From Lineus longissimus (lineage: Eukaryota; Nemertea; Pilidiophora; Heteronemertea; Lineidae): DNA of 64,000 nt. The DNA lies in NCBI RefSeq assembly GCF_910592395.1, contig NC_088314.1, forward strand, positions 4,090,001-4,154,000. The letters are read 5' to 3'. Position 1 is the first letter of the stretch. Each line of letters begins with the position of its first letter. The translations under genes and the position numbers were made by a program. Positions 13,601 to 28,600 of this stretch are shown here, piece after piece. Under the pieces are notes generated by a model that worked only from the letters and a program-made list of their open reading frames with translations, did no database searches and was not told where the DNA came from.

Positions 13601-16600
13601 GATCAGAAAACTTCGAGTTCAAGGCAGGACCAGTGCAACTCTAGCTCCGTACTTTCAACTGGCCAAAATTTCACGAATCCAAAAAATAAGTATGAAAATT
13701 TCAGTTGGTGAGTAACAGAAGTATCATCAGAGAACGCCAATCCAACTGTTTTGCATAAAATTTTGAATTACCAAATCACTACTGGGGTCGATCAGAGATT
13801 TAATCGCGGCGGAAAAAATCTACTCGTAAAATCAGAAGAGTTTCTATTGAATGTACCTCCTTATCCCTATTTACTTACCTTCATAATATGGTACATGCCA
13901 ATATAAGCCTGTATCAGTACACAGATGAGGGAATGGGTTAAGTCTTTTATCAATAATGTTCACTCAGATTTAGTAACACCAGTCTATTTAGTGTGATGAA
14001 ACCATCAGCATGATCTTAAAACTGTTTCAGCAGAGGCTTGTCCTGTAACTCGCGTAAGCTTATATGTACAGAGCAATAGCGCATAAAGTAAGTCACCAAG
14101 CAAAAAAAACATCCAACTGATTATGACACACTGATCTTCTAGGTTTTTTTTAGTCAAGAACGATTCTATTAGACCCAACGATTATGATAAAGCGTGGGAG
14201 CACAAAACAGAGCCTACTCGAGATGATATTAGGTTGAAATCGAGCAGGCAAGATGGAACATGTTCCTCTCAATGAGCCATATCGACCACTATATCAAGGC
14301 ACGTTAACTTCCAGAGGTATTCCTTCCGCCTCTACCATACACCACCAGTCTTCTCTTATGGTGTAATGTAGATGTAGCGTAGTGAAGCCTAAAAACTGTG
14401 GATCCAAAGAGATCAGGGCATGGAATTTTGAAGCCCACTTGTAAGCTTACTTCTGTGCACATCCTACGTGCATTGCATAAACTCACTGACGTCTTCCTAA
14501 GAAGTGGTTTATTTGACCCAAAAACTGACTCAGATTGGCAACTACCGGTAAGAGATATTTTCTTGTGGGCAAACCAATCCGTTATTGATCCACCTCCGCC
14601 TCATCATTAGAGGTCATCGTTAAAGCCACTTAAAGCACCATTAATTAGTCTAGGGTATTATATTTCATTAATGGATGACTGGACCAATTACTGTCATGTT
14701 AGTTATAGATTTGAAGCAGAAAGCAGACTTCTCAATCAAGGGTAATTTCCTCCCACAAAACATTCTACTGCCTCGCCTATTCGAGCAAATTACGTTCAAT
14801 TATTTAACCATCAAATGATAGTCATTTTAAGAGGTTCAAAGGAGCCGCATAACTTACTCATATACAATGCTGGCTACCACTCAATAAGGATTGTATTTCT
14901 GGATGAACTGGCATGGCTTTCACAAACTTCCTTGCTGTTCACAACACGTCCAATATATAAAATATTCGAGCGTCTGTTGGATGAGACGAACAGCCGTGGT
15001 CTCTCGTGTAACCAGAGCAGGTACAATATCCCACATAGGGGGACAGTAGTCTATAGTAGACTTCATACTAACATCGACCCCCACAAAAAACTTTTCAGTG
15101 TGGTTAATAGACCTGAATCTGCAATTTCAATTATGGTTTATTTCGCTGTTTACCTGGCAATGTTCTCATGAATCCCGCTTGACTGCCAAAGTATTGCCAA
15201 AGGAGTGATGGATCTTCTTTTCTGTTTGCCATCCATATCTCATCTAAGTGCGCCGACCATTTCAGGCCATTCAGAATTTTTGAATCTGAAAAAAGAGAAA
15301 AGGTAATTAGAATCGATCATCAAATAAAAGGTTTGGCTATACAATCATAGCCCCGATGCAGTTACAGCCTATCTGTACATTAACATCGATGTCATATCTC
15401 TACCCTGTGAAGTTAGATTCTAATACATTTTCGTAGTACAGGGTCTAACATATTTTTCAGTAAGTTATTGTGAGAGCTTTTTTCTCGATGTGTCTTATGA
15501 AACATGCAAATATTTTTTAACCTCACCTAGTTCGTAAAAGATTTTGCTTGCCTATTTTTCTTAACGATTTCACAGCGATCAGTTTTTTTTAAAATAGATA
15601 AAACAAACTTCAGAGTAAAATATTAGAGTCACACTTAAGTTTGATGAAATATTTTGCTTTATGATTATCAAGATGATGGTATTAACAGAGAGTAGAGGAA
15701 CATTTGGCGTTTCAATGCACAAACACTTTTTTTCATTCTGATCAAACAACACGTTCTATATTCCCAAAGTACCATCTCTAAGTGGTATGAAACCTACTGG
15801 AAATAATTCGGCCTATTTTGATTAGATTACATTACCACCATTGGGTACGATTGGAGAACATTTGTATGCTATGCAAGACAGGAAAATCAATTCAAGTTTG
15901 AGAAAACTGGTGGAATGACACACAGAAATTGAGCTCTCGGGAAAGAATCAAATAGCCTGTCTCAGCTAACGACTCTGTACAAAAAAGGGCACAGGGCAAT
16001 CAATATTGCCATCCTTTGAATAAGTCCTCAGGAATCATTCTTTTACCACAGAACAAACGATTAGAGATACCTCAGTTATTTCCCATTAACCTTCGGAGAC
16101 GAAGGGGGGGGGGGGTAATGGCATTTGTCTAAAGGGTAATGAATAGTTTAAGGCAATATTCTCAAGACCACCATTAACAACTAACTGAAATTTGCACCTG
16201 GCCGTTGCTTTGTAGTTATTTTGCGCTCTTTTGCATCTGGCAAGGATTTGCCGCACCCTATTAATTGGAACCTACCACTTCATTACGGGCTTGTCGTTTC
16301 CGTTAAGTTACATTTTAACTGCATCATAAACATCACGTGGTAGAATTTTCACCGAAGCATCAATCACGGTGACTTTTGATTTACGGGCAATCAAGAAAAC
16401 TAGTGGTGCATGGTTTTAATGATGGAACATGGTTGATTTGTAATCAAAAGGGTACACTAGCTAATGATCTTTCAGAATCATAAGAACAACTTGAATTTTG
16501 AAATTTTCCGCTGTGTAAAGTTTAGTTCTCGATCAGTCAAGATAAAATATTTAGGTTACCATTTTTTTCTACCCATGATCTGATTATAAATGAGATACTC

Positions 16601-19600
16601 ATCAGTTAATATTACCTCCTTCATATATCTCCACTGGTATATGGACACTGGAGAAGTTTTCAGCCACTTTTTGCTTGAACTGCGGACTAAAAGTGAACCT
16701 TGTGTCATTAGCACTGACTTTCTTGGCAGCAACATACTCCACATCGGTGATCTGAAAAGCAGTTTTAATGGATTAATTGATTAATCTGCATCCTTTGGCA
16801 AGTCAAATGAGATAAGAATATAAAACATTGTTGACCGCACAAGCCACAGGAGGTCTCCTATAATAACTTAGCTCATTGAAACTAATGTTGTTCAACATTG
16901 TTGTTGAAACCAATGGCTAGATCGAGAGTCTGCTTTACAGAGTTAACCGTCAAAATATTTTTAAGATTGATTGTTAATCATGTAGATGGAGGGTTCGTGA
17001 GAAGGTATAGGTTACTTTGTCTTTGGTGAGTCGTGACAAATGCAGCCAGCAGATTTCTTTCTTACCTTTAATGAATCATTGGTTTTATGAGCTGCTGCAA
17101 ATCTTTCTGCTGCTGCCACATTTTTCTGGAAAAAAAGACAAGAAGTTGGTTGTGAAGCAGCTACAGCCAGAAATGAACTTTCAAAAATATTGTTAACAGC
17201 CAGGTTAGATCTCATAAACAAACACCCTGGTCAACCTTTCCCTTTATTTCAACAACCATTGAGATGATCTGCAAAAGAACATAAAGGAATTTTCCGTAAT
17301 GCTCATCATAAATTCATGCACGCTTCAACGCGTTTGCCCTTTCATGATCAGACAGTCCCTGCAAATGGTTGAAAAAACACGCTATTTCTTTCATTTACAA
17401 TCCAAAAGACAAATATTTCCACTTAGTAGCAAGGCAGGCAGGTGTGTGCCTCAAAACCATAATGAGAAAAATCAGCTATTAACCTTTTACCCAAATCTCA
17501 ATTTACAATTCCTAATGGGTCACTCGGAAAGAAGATACCAGTAAAAGAAAATATTGGCCATAGTAGCAATCGTTTTGTAGTGCACGGTGATGGGATTGTC
17601 AAGGAAGCCACGTGAAATATGAATCACCAAAAAAATCGCATGCACTTAACATCTGGACCCTTCCTTGGAATTAATCTCTGTTTAATGGACTTGTGTAACG
17701 TCAGACACACCTGGTGAAACTAAAAGGATTCTGATGAAAGAACTGGTAAAAAACATACGACAATCATCATTATAACTTCGATGTTTTTTCCTTCTTCTTC
17801 TCCATCTTCTTACACTCCGTGAAATAATGGATGATTGTCAAGAATGAAAACGGTTTTAACAAGGTGTAATTGCGAGACGAGTGAGAAGCACTTTGAAAAC
17901 TTTTCGGATACTTATTTATGTCTGATCAGCTATGATTGCTGATAAAAAATTGTTTTGCACACGGATGATCTTCTATCTGAGCAGAGCCATTTTGTTTCAG
18001 AATAAACAAATAATTACCTTTGGAGAAAATTATCTCCATTATAGAATTTTCGAGACTTGATGATTCCGATGATGTCAACGACCATGTGACGACCCGTGCG
18101 TTTAGAAATATGTTTATACCTTGTACCAAGTCAAGTCTTGCTGTAAATTTCTCTTCAAATATATGGAACTACATGTATCTTCGAAACTATTTCTTCATTC
18201 TCTTCAGGGATTCACAAATCGCATGTAGATTAACAAGTAAAGGAAAGTATCTTTATTTCATTTTATGGTGATCATGGCCATACATTTCAGCCATAGTTAT
18301 CCATACGGAACTATCGTCTTCATCATCCGAGGACTGGCCTATAGATTGAGACCAATAGACAGAAATGAGCAAGAATACATTCGTCTGAGATATTTTTACA
18401 TTGCTTCCAACAACGTGAATCATTCTGCTGAAATGATCTACAAAATTCCAATCAAACTGCAGAATAAACTGAGATACTAAGATATGACTGCTATCCCTGG
18501 ATACCCATTTAAGCAACCCACTCACGGTCTAAATCATCCGTTGAAGATATTCTGATGAGAAGCATAATTATCTTCAAGGTTACAGCCGAATTCACATTTA
18601 CATCTAACTTCTTATCAAAATGTTCAAGTCTAATTTAAAAATAAAGTCTACCGAATTACGTAGACGAATACACCAGTTATACCATTGCAATAGGATTACT
18701 TATATAGCAATAGCTCTGTGGTTTTCTTGGAGTGGGAACGTTGCCACATCCATCTGCGCTTCTTGAACAATAGCAAATTCCAGCTACTGAGAAACGTGAT
18801 CAGACTATCTGTTTGGCAGATGATTGAACCTGTTGAAGATTGAAATAATTGAAACGCCAGTGCGAAAAGGTGATGCAAAAGGTGGCTACTTTCATTTCGA
18901 GAGAACAGGCAAAAACCACTACGAGGCATGGAACACGCATTGCACAGCAAAGCTTCAATGCTTCACACTGGCATTTAACTCCGACCAGGTGAAACTTAGT
19001 TGTCGATATGTTAATAACTTAATCTTGATAAAAATGACACTTGACCACAATCTTGCAATAACATCTTATAAAATCAGCATCAGTATCTTATAAAATCAAA
19101 CATCATAAATCCGCGTACAACTATTTTCTTTTTTTTTCTCATGAGACTTGAAATAATCATGCTTCGCTAAAGCAACCAAATGCATCTCATATCGAGAAAC
19201 AAGATCACCTGGCTTTGTACTCTGAAGATGAGTGGGCTTCAAAAGCAAACTCGATTTAAAAAACTAGCATATTTAAAACTTCATCCTGAACTTACATAAT
19301 GGCTTAAATAGAGTTAACCACAAAGGAAATAGAGGTAGGGCTAAAAAGGAGGAAAAATCGATGTGTTTACACATGCGCATGGCACTAAGAACTCTTATCA
19401 TGAGTATACACAGCAACATTAACATCAACAAGGTTTTTGTGTGGTCCGTGTGCTTACGATATTCTCATCAGAAGATCTCGTCCTTCAACAAACGTGTGGG
19501 GAATTCGATAAAAAAGATTTACTGAAAAAGTGTGGTTTATGCGCACCACACCGGCAACCTATCAGCAAACGCGGTCGTTTTTCCACCATCAATCGGGTCT

Positions 19601-22600
19601 TCTGGTATCTGGAGGTGACAGGGCAATTTTCCAGAGATCTCTCCACGCATTAAGGTGCTGTCATTACCACTCAAATAATAGACATTGCCATTCTCCTAGA
19701 GACATATGTACTCGGCCTCGCAGTATTCAAGGAACCAAGTGAAATAGGCAATAGAGAACGATGATACAAACTCGTGCAATGGGCTCACGTTCAGCTGTGA
19801 TTCTATCTGCCGTCATGATGGTTGTTATTATGTGTTTTATAGCACGTCATGGTTTTTGCCATGGCCCACTCGATCTTGCTGGCGATGCTCTTATTCAGAA
19901 GTGATTCTGATCTCCTGTTGGTTATTAGCAGTGTGTTGTAAAACATACGGTTGATGACATGACCAGTGAAATAACTTATGCACTCGGGCCATGTTGGTAT
20001 TCAAGCAACCATGTGCAACGAGCAAGCAACAACACTAATGATAATTCCAACAGCTATATTTGGTAGTTGTGGATTTGAATCTACGTAGAGCTGTTAGTAT
20101 ATATGTGAGGTTTTTGTTGTTGATTGAGTGGCCCAGTTTTGATTATGCCTCAAAATATGTCAGTAAGGATTTCAGATTGCTATGCTTAATGGACACCCTA
20201 TATCAAAATCAACTGTAACTATTACCAATTTCAAGGAGTGATCTTACCCCCAGCGGTATTAGAAAGATTGCAAGTGTTATGGACATGATATTGCTGTTCA
20301 GCCAGGCATATGTCATGAATCATGTCTCCGCCCTCCGAAATACCAATTTCACCTTGTAACAGGTAGTTAAAGCAGTATTTGCGACTGCTTGAGGGAGCCA
20401 GGTCAGAGATTAAGACCAACAGAACTGAAGGCAACTGTTAATTGTGCTTTATGGTAGACTTCTGTGCAGATTATGCCAGCATGTTTTATGGTCCCATTCA
20501 GACCTAATATGCTCTTATTACTAGATGAATGAAGAGAAGTGCTGATAAAACACAGGGAATAGTTGTTTTTCTGAATGGATCAGGCGACATTGCTGTGATT
20601 TCAGAGTAACGGACCCATCTTGATGACGAATCAAGAAGAAATTATGGGTATGAGTGAAGTCACACTAGGTAATAACTATGCTGCTGTTATATTGTAGTTA
20701 TAGTAGACAGTACCCAAGTCGAATTCCCCGACACAATCTGTGTCTGTGAAGATGTATCAGACAGACTGATGAACAAAAGCTTGCCAACAATAACTGAACA
20801 ACATATTGTAACACTAGCCAACAAACACCACTGCCACAAATGCACCACTTGGCAAATAATCCACCATGCGGTCTCGACTCTCTGAGCTAACAAAAACTAA
20901 CATGCAATCCTTCAATGTATCCGGCTTCCCCGTGCTGCCATAACCGGTAAATGAATAGCTTGTCTGGAGTAGGGTAGGAAGAATGAAGCTATAGCTGAAC
21001 GTGGGGTATTTTTGTTGAAGCAAAAATAGCAGAAGAAAGAAGAATAGAGTACTGCACTCCATTACTCTACTTCATCAAGTCATAATGCTGTTTGTTATCA
21101 ATTTATTTTGAACCATCTTTGGTTAACGGGCCAGAGCAGTTAGTAGTTTAACATACTGTCACAGCTGTAGGTCTTTAACAGTTGCACACTCATTTATTAG
21201 TTCCATCTCCACAGCTTTAATCTATCCTGTGCTGCTGTCACCAGCAAGTGATTAGCCTGTAAGTAGCAGGGGTAGGTAGAAGTCAGAGAAACCCAGGGGC
21301 ATGTTCTATGGTAGCAAGGATATCAAAGGAAAATAGCTTTCGATTAGAGTGAGTCAACTGCACTACACTGACCTAGGCGCTGTATCGTGACGGTTGTTCG
21401 TTTCTTTCTTTGTCATATTTACAGCTTTAGCTAAGGCATACCACCACAGTTTCATAGGTGAAAATTGAATTGTGTGTACTTGTATACTAAACTATTATAA
21501 TAATCGTCTTGAATATTCAACAGCAAAATCAACAGCCAAAAAAAATCATTATTGCAGAGGAGCTGTTTACGAAATATCGTAATATCGTTGTGACAAGCTA
21601 TCGGAACCAATCATTCACCCAAGAAAAACTCCAACCTTCTTGGAATATGCAGCTCAAGCAGAAACAAGTTATCGGCAAGTATCAAGCACTAACGTCCATC
21701 TAAATTGGTCTTGTCGGATGCAATACTGGTAACTATAAAGCCTCATGCTTCACTGAATGACACCACCATTGGACGAGTGGCATTGCCATGGGGTAATGTT
21801 AGTAATGCGTCAGTACTGATTGAGCTGGAAAAAATCGAAGATTCGGAAAGCATGGCCTTTAGAATATTTGCAGCCGAAATTGGCATGCATAAATTCGCGT
21901 TGAGAATGGTAATACGTCTGCTCAAGCTTGCCACTGGATCCTACAGAACTGTCTTGGAAATGCATAAGTGGATTGTTTCAGTTCTAGTATCATTCCGCTC
22001 ATCGAGAGTTACAACACCAGAATCTGTGATCCCACCTTTTTTCTTCTGGGATTGATCATGATGGTTCCACAATTCAGTGATAAGGTCTTTTGTATTCTTA
22101 CCTACAATTGATTGCACAGAGTGCAAAGAAATAAAAATGGATCGAGGTATTGTCTCTAACATTATCAATAAAAGTACAACGCCACGAACAGAACTCCAGA
22201 ATACTCCAGAATGTATCATTCTGCACTTTATTAGCGTTACCCTCATTTGCGAGTTACAGATAGCCCAACGTACTTTACTTATTCACACCACAAAGTTGGC
22301 TTTCTTTAGTGATATGAGTGAAGAGTGAAATAATGGAATGAGATTTTGTCTAACATGGATGTCGCGAAAGTACAAATGATACAATGTGGCCTTAGGTATC
22401 TGCAACTAGTATAAAATTGACGTTAATGGATATTGCAAGCGTGGGAAGGTACCAGGGGCAAGAAGTTTCTGTGAGCTAGCTTATGTCCAAGTATACAAAG
22501 TAACAAGAAGGAACTGGGCTAGCGATTTGGCAAGCAACATCACTTGTTCCATTAACAGTTTCAAGACCAATTGACTCGAACATTACTTGCACCATAGGCC

Positions 22601-25600
22601 GAACAGCAACACCGCCCACTATTACCTACCACCACTACAACTACCACAGGAACCAGGCGACAAAGACAAGCAAAGCAAGCAAAATATTGAACGAGATTAA
22701 CTGATGCGACGACGTTTAATACGTGACTGCTAACACAGTCCGTCATTCTGGGTCCGCTACTCAAAGACTCGTGGAGTAAACACCGGTGAGTGACGATACC
22801 AGAATCAAAGCAATCGATCAACATCCGAAATATCTGAACTCACAACCAGCTAACTGATATGTTGATTCTGATATCATATCGCGACTGTGCCACATCCGGG
22901 TGTTAAATGAATCTGTTTTGGCAGAGAAAATACATAAATTGAGCACCCTTCTGATATCCACTGCGACTTCATCTCCGAGATGGAATTACAGATATCTAGT
23001 TATATATTCCATTCAATTCAATCAACGAACGTTTTCATATTGGTATTCAACCTGCGTTTTTAAAATAAAATTCTGAATTTCAAATAAGGCATGTGCATAA
23101 GACGGATATAACAAAACATTATTCGTTTTCCAAGTCGTAGTCTGTCACCACGACTTGGAATACGACTTTATCATTTCCGCCTTATGCACAAGTCCGATCC
23201 GGAATTTGAAATATTATTGTGCAAACATCGTACTTCTTGGCGAATGATACTGAACTTCACCCCTCGAGTCTGAGTTCTGACCATGAAAGGTCTCGTGGTA
23301 CGTGAGAGACGACACATGGTGTTATGAAGTTAAGTCGGTGCAGTCCGCTCGACGGCCAATGATAATACATTCGTCACATAACCCGATTGGTTTTTTCTCA
23401 AACACTTTGGAAGCAACTGCTATTACGTGTGGAGAGTACTCGTGGCTTCTTCAGGCCAAGATGGTACGCTTTAAGTACCATTCATTTAAATGATTCCAAT
23501 ACCTAAGTGGTTTTAGAGATCCTGCAGGGAGTGTGACTACACGTGTAACCACCAATTAAATCCCCGTTACACGAATGTATTCGTTTCATATCGCCAAGGC
23601 TCGTGTCTAAGCATACAATTATTTCAGAAGAGGCCAGAATGATATCTTGGAGTTATTCTTTAAATCCTCGGAGGTTGCTTTGAGTACATTAATTCTCTTT
23701 TTGATTGGATTATGAATCCACTCTGCTGAAAAATTCACTTTGTAAACCAGGATACAAAAGCGACACTTACTGTTGTTTGATCGATATTTCATTTTGAAGA
23801 AACAAACAACTGCCCTACATGGTTTCAACAGAGACACCATCTTGTCACACGTACATGATGATGATTATATCTTGACCACAGTTAGTGGGTGTTATGGGGT
23901 CAATGATCACGTCTTAAAGATGTATGAAGAGTAATGACCAAAGCCATATAGCACTGACAAGGCCCATTATGCCCGAGGGAGTCTGCCATGATCGAACCTT
24001 TTTACTGGACCATCTCCTCATGTGTTATTAATAACGTGTTCTTTCAAGGTGGCGTTGACCCCAGGGTGAGCATAGAAGTGATAAATGGAAAATGGAAGCG
24101 TGTCAGAATTCCTCATTCTTGGATGCACTGAAAGGGGAAATATTACGGGAGGGCGAATATTACGAGGCAGGCAGGAGCTAAAGGTTCAATTGGTAACCTC
24201 AAAATGATGAGAAGTTTCCAACAAGTGATAATCACCTTTTATACCTCACCCTCGGCGTGATATGTCATGGTCCAATATATTATGGAAGGTAATGCATAAT
24301 CAGAGGGCTGTCATCAAGAGCTTTTAACAAGGGGGTCATGTCAAAATATTCCGTGAGCAGTATACGTGATGGGTGGTATAACAATGAAAGATCTCCGAAA
24401 ATGAAACAAAAATATCGAAGTCGTCCTTCCCAAATGAGCACTACTTTAGCTAAAGTAGTCGACCACTAGAGAAACATTGACGTCTAATTCGTGTTTACTT
24501 GCGCAGTGCCACTCAAAATGTCAGTAGAATATCATTTAGTATGCCTGAGCTAATACATCAGAGGCAAAATACATTCGTTCAAAACAACAACATGATGACA
24601 GGCTCTCAAAATTAGCCTAAAAGCTTAACCCTCTAGGTACCAAAAAAACGCAAACAGGTTCCCTCAAGGTCGTTTGAACATATCCACTGGTCAAAAATTA
24701 AGCTGACTTTATCAGTATACATGTATTTGAAACTATTTTCATTGTCTCTCAAAGGTGCAAGGCAATTATTCATGGATAGAGGATAGAGGTTCAGTTTGAA
24801 TTGAATGGGTTTAAGTATAATACAAGAATATATCACAACATATTCATACCTCTGAAATTAGTTTTCACCGTCGCTGATGATTAGACATGGGCGCTTCCTA
24901 TATAGAAACTGCATACCTCCTTGATGACCACATGTCGTTTAGATGTCAACGGTAAGATTTTTAATCATGTGTCCAACACTTCAAGGTTCCAGGGCTGCCA
25001 TTCTAAATCTCACTCAAGGCAAGGCCAAGCGTGTTAATTAGACTTTACAAGGAATTCAGAAATTCGAAGAATGATATTGAAAGGTTTTAAACTGACCAAC
25101 AACTTTCGTTCTTCAACATCTGTTTCTGACAGCCTTGATTCTTAGCTATCGCTACTGCAGATCCTCGAATTGCGAACACAGATGAGTTTTCAACATGACA
25201 AGTACTGTAGTCGTCGCCTTCTTTAAAGATTCATCAGCCATAACATTGATCCTGGAACTAAACTCGATGTCGAATCTAAGTGGTAACTACGAACATCTGC
25301 CATTGGCAGCGTTTTCCGATTCTGCAATCCAGAGATGTCGATGGTGCGGAAGTGATGAGAAAGCCATTCCACCAACAAAATGGGCTTAATATCAATACCC
25401 GGACGTAAAAAGTCCCCATTTTACCATATGTTTCTGACAGGTTTTTCTGATTCGTTTTCGGATGATTTGATATGGAACTTGGTAATGACACTGTGGCTCA
25501 TTGTATGAGCAATTCCCATCAATAAAACTGGCTTCGTAATGATATAAACGGAAAATAGGTTGCTAGGTTTTGGGAAGCTGCACTTTGAACAGTCTGACAT

Positions 25601-28600
25601 CGATTACTTTTGTTAGGCGTTACCAATTCTCATAAGACGGCAAAGTATCCAGGGTAAAATGGATTCTATCGTGCACTTTTAATCTCTTGTGCATTGGTCT
25701 CTTTACTAACATATATAATCATTCGTTAACATACACTAGAAAAAAATTGACAATGATCCCTGCATAAGGCAGCTAAAATTGTATCAGTAGAACTCGACCT
25801 GGGCAAAGTGATACGACGTAGCAGTTTCTCTTCATTATTGATAATGTACCTGACATTTTGATCAGAATCATATAAGGGACACACCCACGCGACTCTCAAT
25901 TTTGCTTGTTTAATCTGATTGACACCCACGGCACTGGGCTACAGAAAACAATCCAATTTCATATTTCGCCCAGCAGTTTTAACATGTCCTTCATGGCCTT
26001 TGTGTCGCTTATTTGAATTGATAATTTCATTATTGGCTCCAGCCACACATAAGCTGATTACGTTGAGAGACCTACTAACGTGTCGTGACACTTGCCATGT
26101 TTATTGACTATTTTGACTTTAACATCGGTTATGGTCTTTTTATCAGAATTAGTAATGAGCATAAAACAAAAAGTTTTATTGCAAAGTAAAAATGTAGCAA
26201 ACCAGAGTCCCCGATGTTTCACATAAGTATTCACGACAATATCGAGTTGCCTTACACATCCTATGAAGGAATTTAGGGGGAGAGTATAGGCAAGTGTGAC
26301 GAGGATCCAGATACGTTTTTGGACTACAATGGTGTCGTCCTACGCTTTTTCAGAATAAATCGGAACTCCACAACAAATCAGCTTAATACAAGGGCAATCC
26401 CATTTTCGCATTATTGTTGCGATACCTTAATTGAACTGCAGTAAAAAAACCACATCGTATCGGCCAGCAAGAAATCGATAAAAATGCCCTTCCACGACTG
26501 AATCAAATTCACAGCTGATGAAATTACCTCATTGAAACTGATTGATAGGGCTCGTTTGTTGTTAATGACACCGAACAAAATTGAAAATCTGAAAGAATGA
26601 AAGAATGAACCATTTGTTATTCAAAGCCTACGTTTCATTAGCAAGGCTATCAATCGTATGAGAAAATTTATCAGCATTTGAGTTTAGCTAGAGACTCAGT
26701 TGCTACTGTGCAGCATGCTATTATGACAGGCACATTTTCTCCTTGACATTTCAAATAAAATGGATTGAAATCTAACTATATGCAAATAAGTATATGCGTT
26801 CAATTCAACAAGAACTTGACGTGTATTATCTGAAATAGCCTTTTACATGCCACCAAGCTCCAGAGTCATTAGCCCTTTAAAATACCTGACTTCATCACAT
26901 TGATGACAATTCACGAAAGGAATAAATCCCTAACGGCAATTTGTTACTGCTGTCATTACCTTTATTTACCCTTCCTGGCCTAGGCCCGACCAACCCCAAT
27001 AAAAATCGCTTTTCTAATGACATCTTCGAACTGACAAACCCCATTCAAATCGATGACCTACATGTACCTCCTCCTCAGTAAAACTTTCAAATTTCGGATC
27101 GGACCTGTGCGTAAGGCGGAATTGATAAAGTCGTATTTCAGGTCGTGGTGATATCCTATGACTTGGATTACGACTTCGTTATATCCGCCTTAGGCACAAG
27201 TCAAATTTGGAATTTCAAATATTATTTAAAGATGCAGGAGGAATATCAATATGAAAAGGTTTGTGAATCAAATTAAATTGAATGTATCACGAGATAACTG
27301 CAGTTCAACTTCGTTTAAGTTTAAGTAGGATTTGAAGTCGGTAGGGGCAAAACTTCTCTTATCATCACGAATGTCGTCGTAATATATTTAGGATCCACAA
27401 TACCCAAGAGTGACATCTCATCCACGACGTATTGATTCAGTGAACTGTTAAGCCAGGGAAACTCCCAACCAAAACAATGTTACAGTCTCACATGACACCG
27501 AAGCAAACTTCAGTCAGCAGTAGAGATTCCCAACAAACAATGTACCAAACTGCTAAAATCGACCTCGCAGTTCCAATTTCCTGGTATCGATAACGTCATG
27601 TCCTCGACAAATCTTCTATCAAGGAAAAAGTCATCGCTGGTTATTGGAATTTCGACATGTCTTCATAGGTAGAGTGATAGCTATCGATACTGCTCGCTTG
27701 GCTTGCATATATGGAAGGAGTATAGCGCTACAGCATGTCACCCCATGGATACTGTGCACTGAGGATGAGAATCGGCGTCTAGCTCGCGACAGGCACCATC
27801 GAGGGGTCTAGTGATGCACTGCGGTGACGTCAATGGCGATCATGATGAGACAGATTTGATACCATGATTACAGGGGCTGGATGATTGAAGCTATATTAAG
27901 CATTTTCTGACAACGATAGATCTGTTGGCAAAACTTTCTGTACAGGTTGATCGGATAGGAAAGAAACGATTAGCTGCCAAGGATAACCAAGTATATGTAG
28001 CACTGTATATGGTTTCACGTTGAATACATGCGACTCGTTGAACATGAACTCTGAGAATCTGACTTAATTGTACAATCTTGGTAAAACAGTCAGAACTACC
28101 AGAATCTTTAGCAGTCTATTCATTGATAAATCAAGTGCGTCCACCAACTCAACATTGTAGGAAGGACACTTACCTCAAGGAATTGCATCTTTCTATGTAA
28201 AAGTTTTTGCAAATCACTGGCTACTTGTTTGGCTATCCCCTCCCTGTCCACGCGAGTGAACCGAGCATAACTTTCAAATTTGTTATATTCCTGAAAAATA
28301 TAAGATATTGGAAACTATTAGAAAACAATCAGAATATATTTTTCGAGTGAGATAAAATGTGGATAGAAAGAATAGAAGTTATCGTACCAGACCTCCCGCC
28401 AGAGAAGCAAGAAGTAAAGAGTATTTTCTTCAAATGTGGACAGATGAACTTGCTTCAACGAAATTTAGTCGTACACTGTATGCCACCTTACCAAGCACTG
28501 ACCCCAACTGACAGTGCAGAGGTTGCGCTGGTCCATTTTCAGTTTTTCTAATTTAATTATGTAATCTTATTTCTAATTTCTAGTAACGATGGTGGTGGAA

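Larger units (their letters stand above)
13170..16615. other. Introns D-E and E-F
   Basis: 1984 and 1330 bp. A decayed SINE head at 13569 and a poly-G run at 16104 are the only features seen. Confidence 0.6.
17126..28173. other. Intron B-C, 11 kb
   Basis: Holds palindromic element copies 1 and 2 and the doubly open stretch at 21705-22246. The rest shows no recognisable gene, RNA or repeat. Confidence 0.6.

Noticed and set aside
14815-15171. 118-codon plus-strand frame
   Set aside because: Partly antisense to the edge of exon E and otherwise intronic; no protein similarity.
20814-21062. Minus-strand frame beginning [17 protein letters not shown], like a signal peptide
   Set aside because: It lies after exons A and B in transcription order, so it cannot be the first exon of the full gene. 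An alternative start is possible but unsupported.
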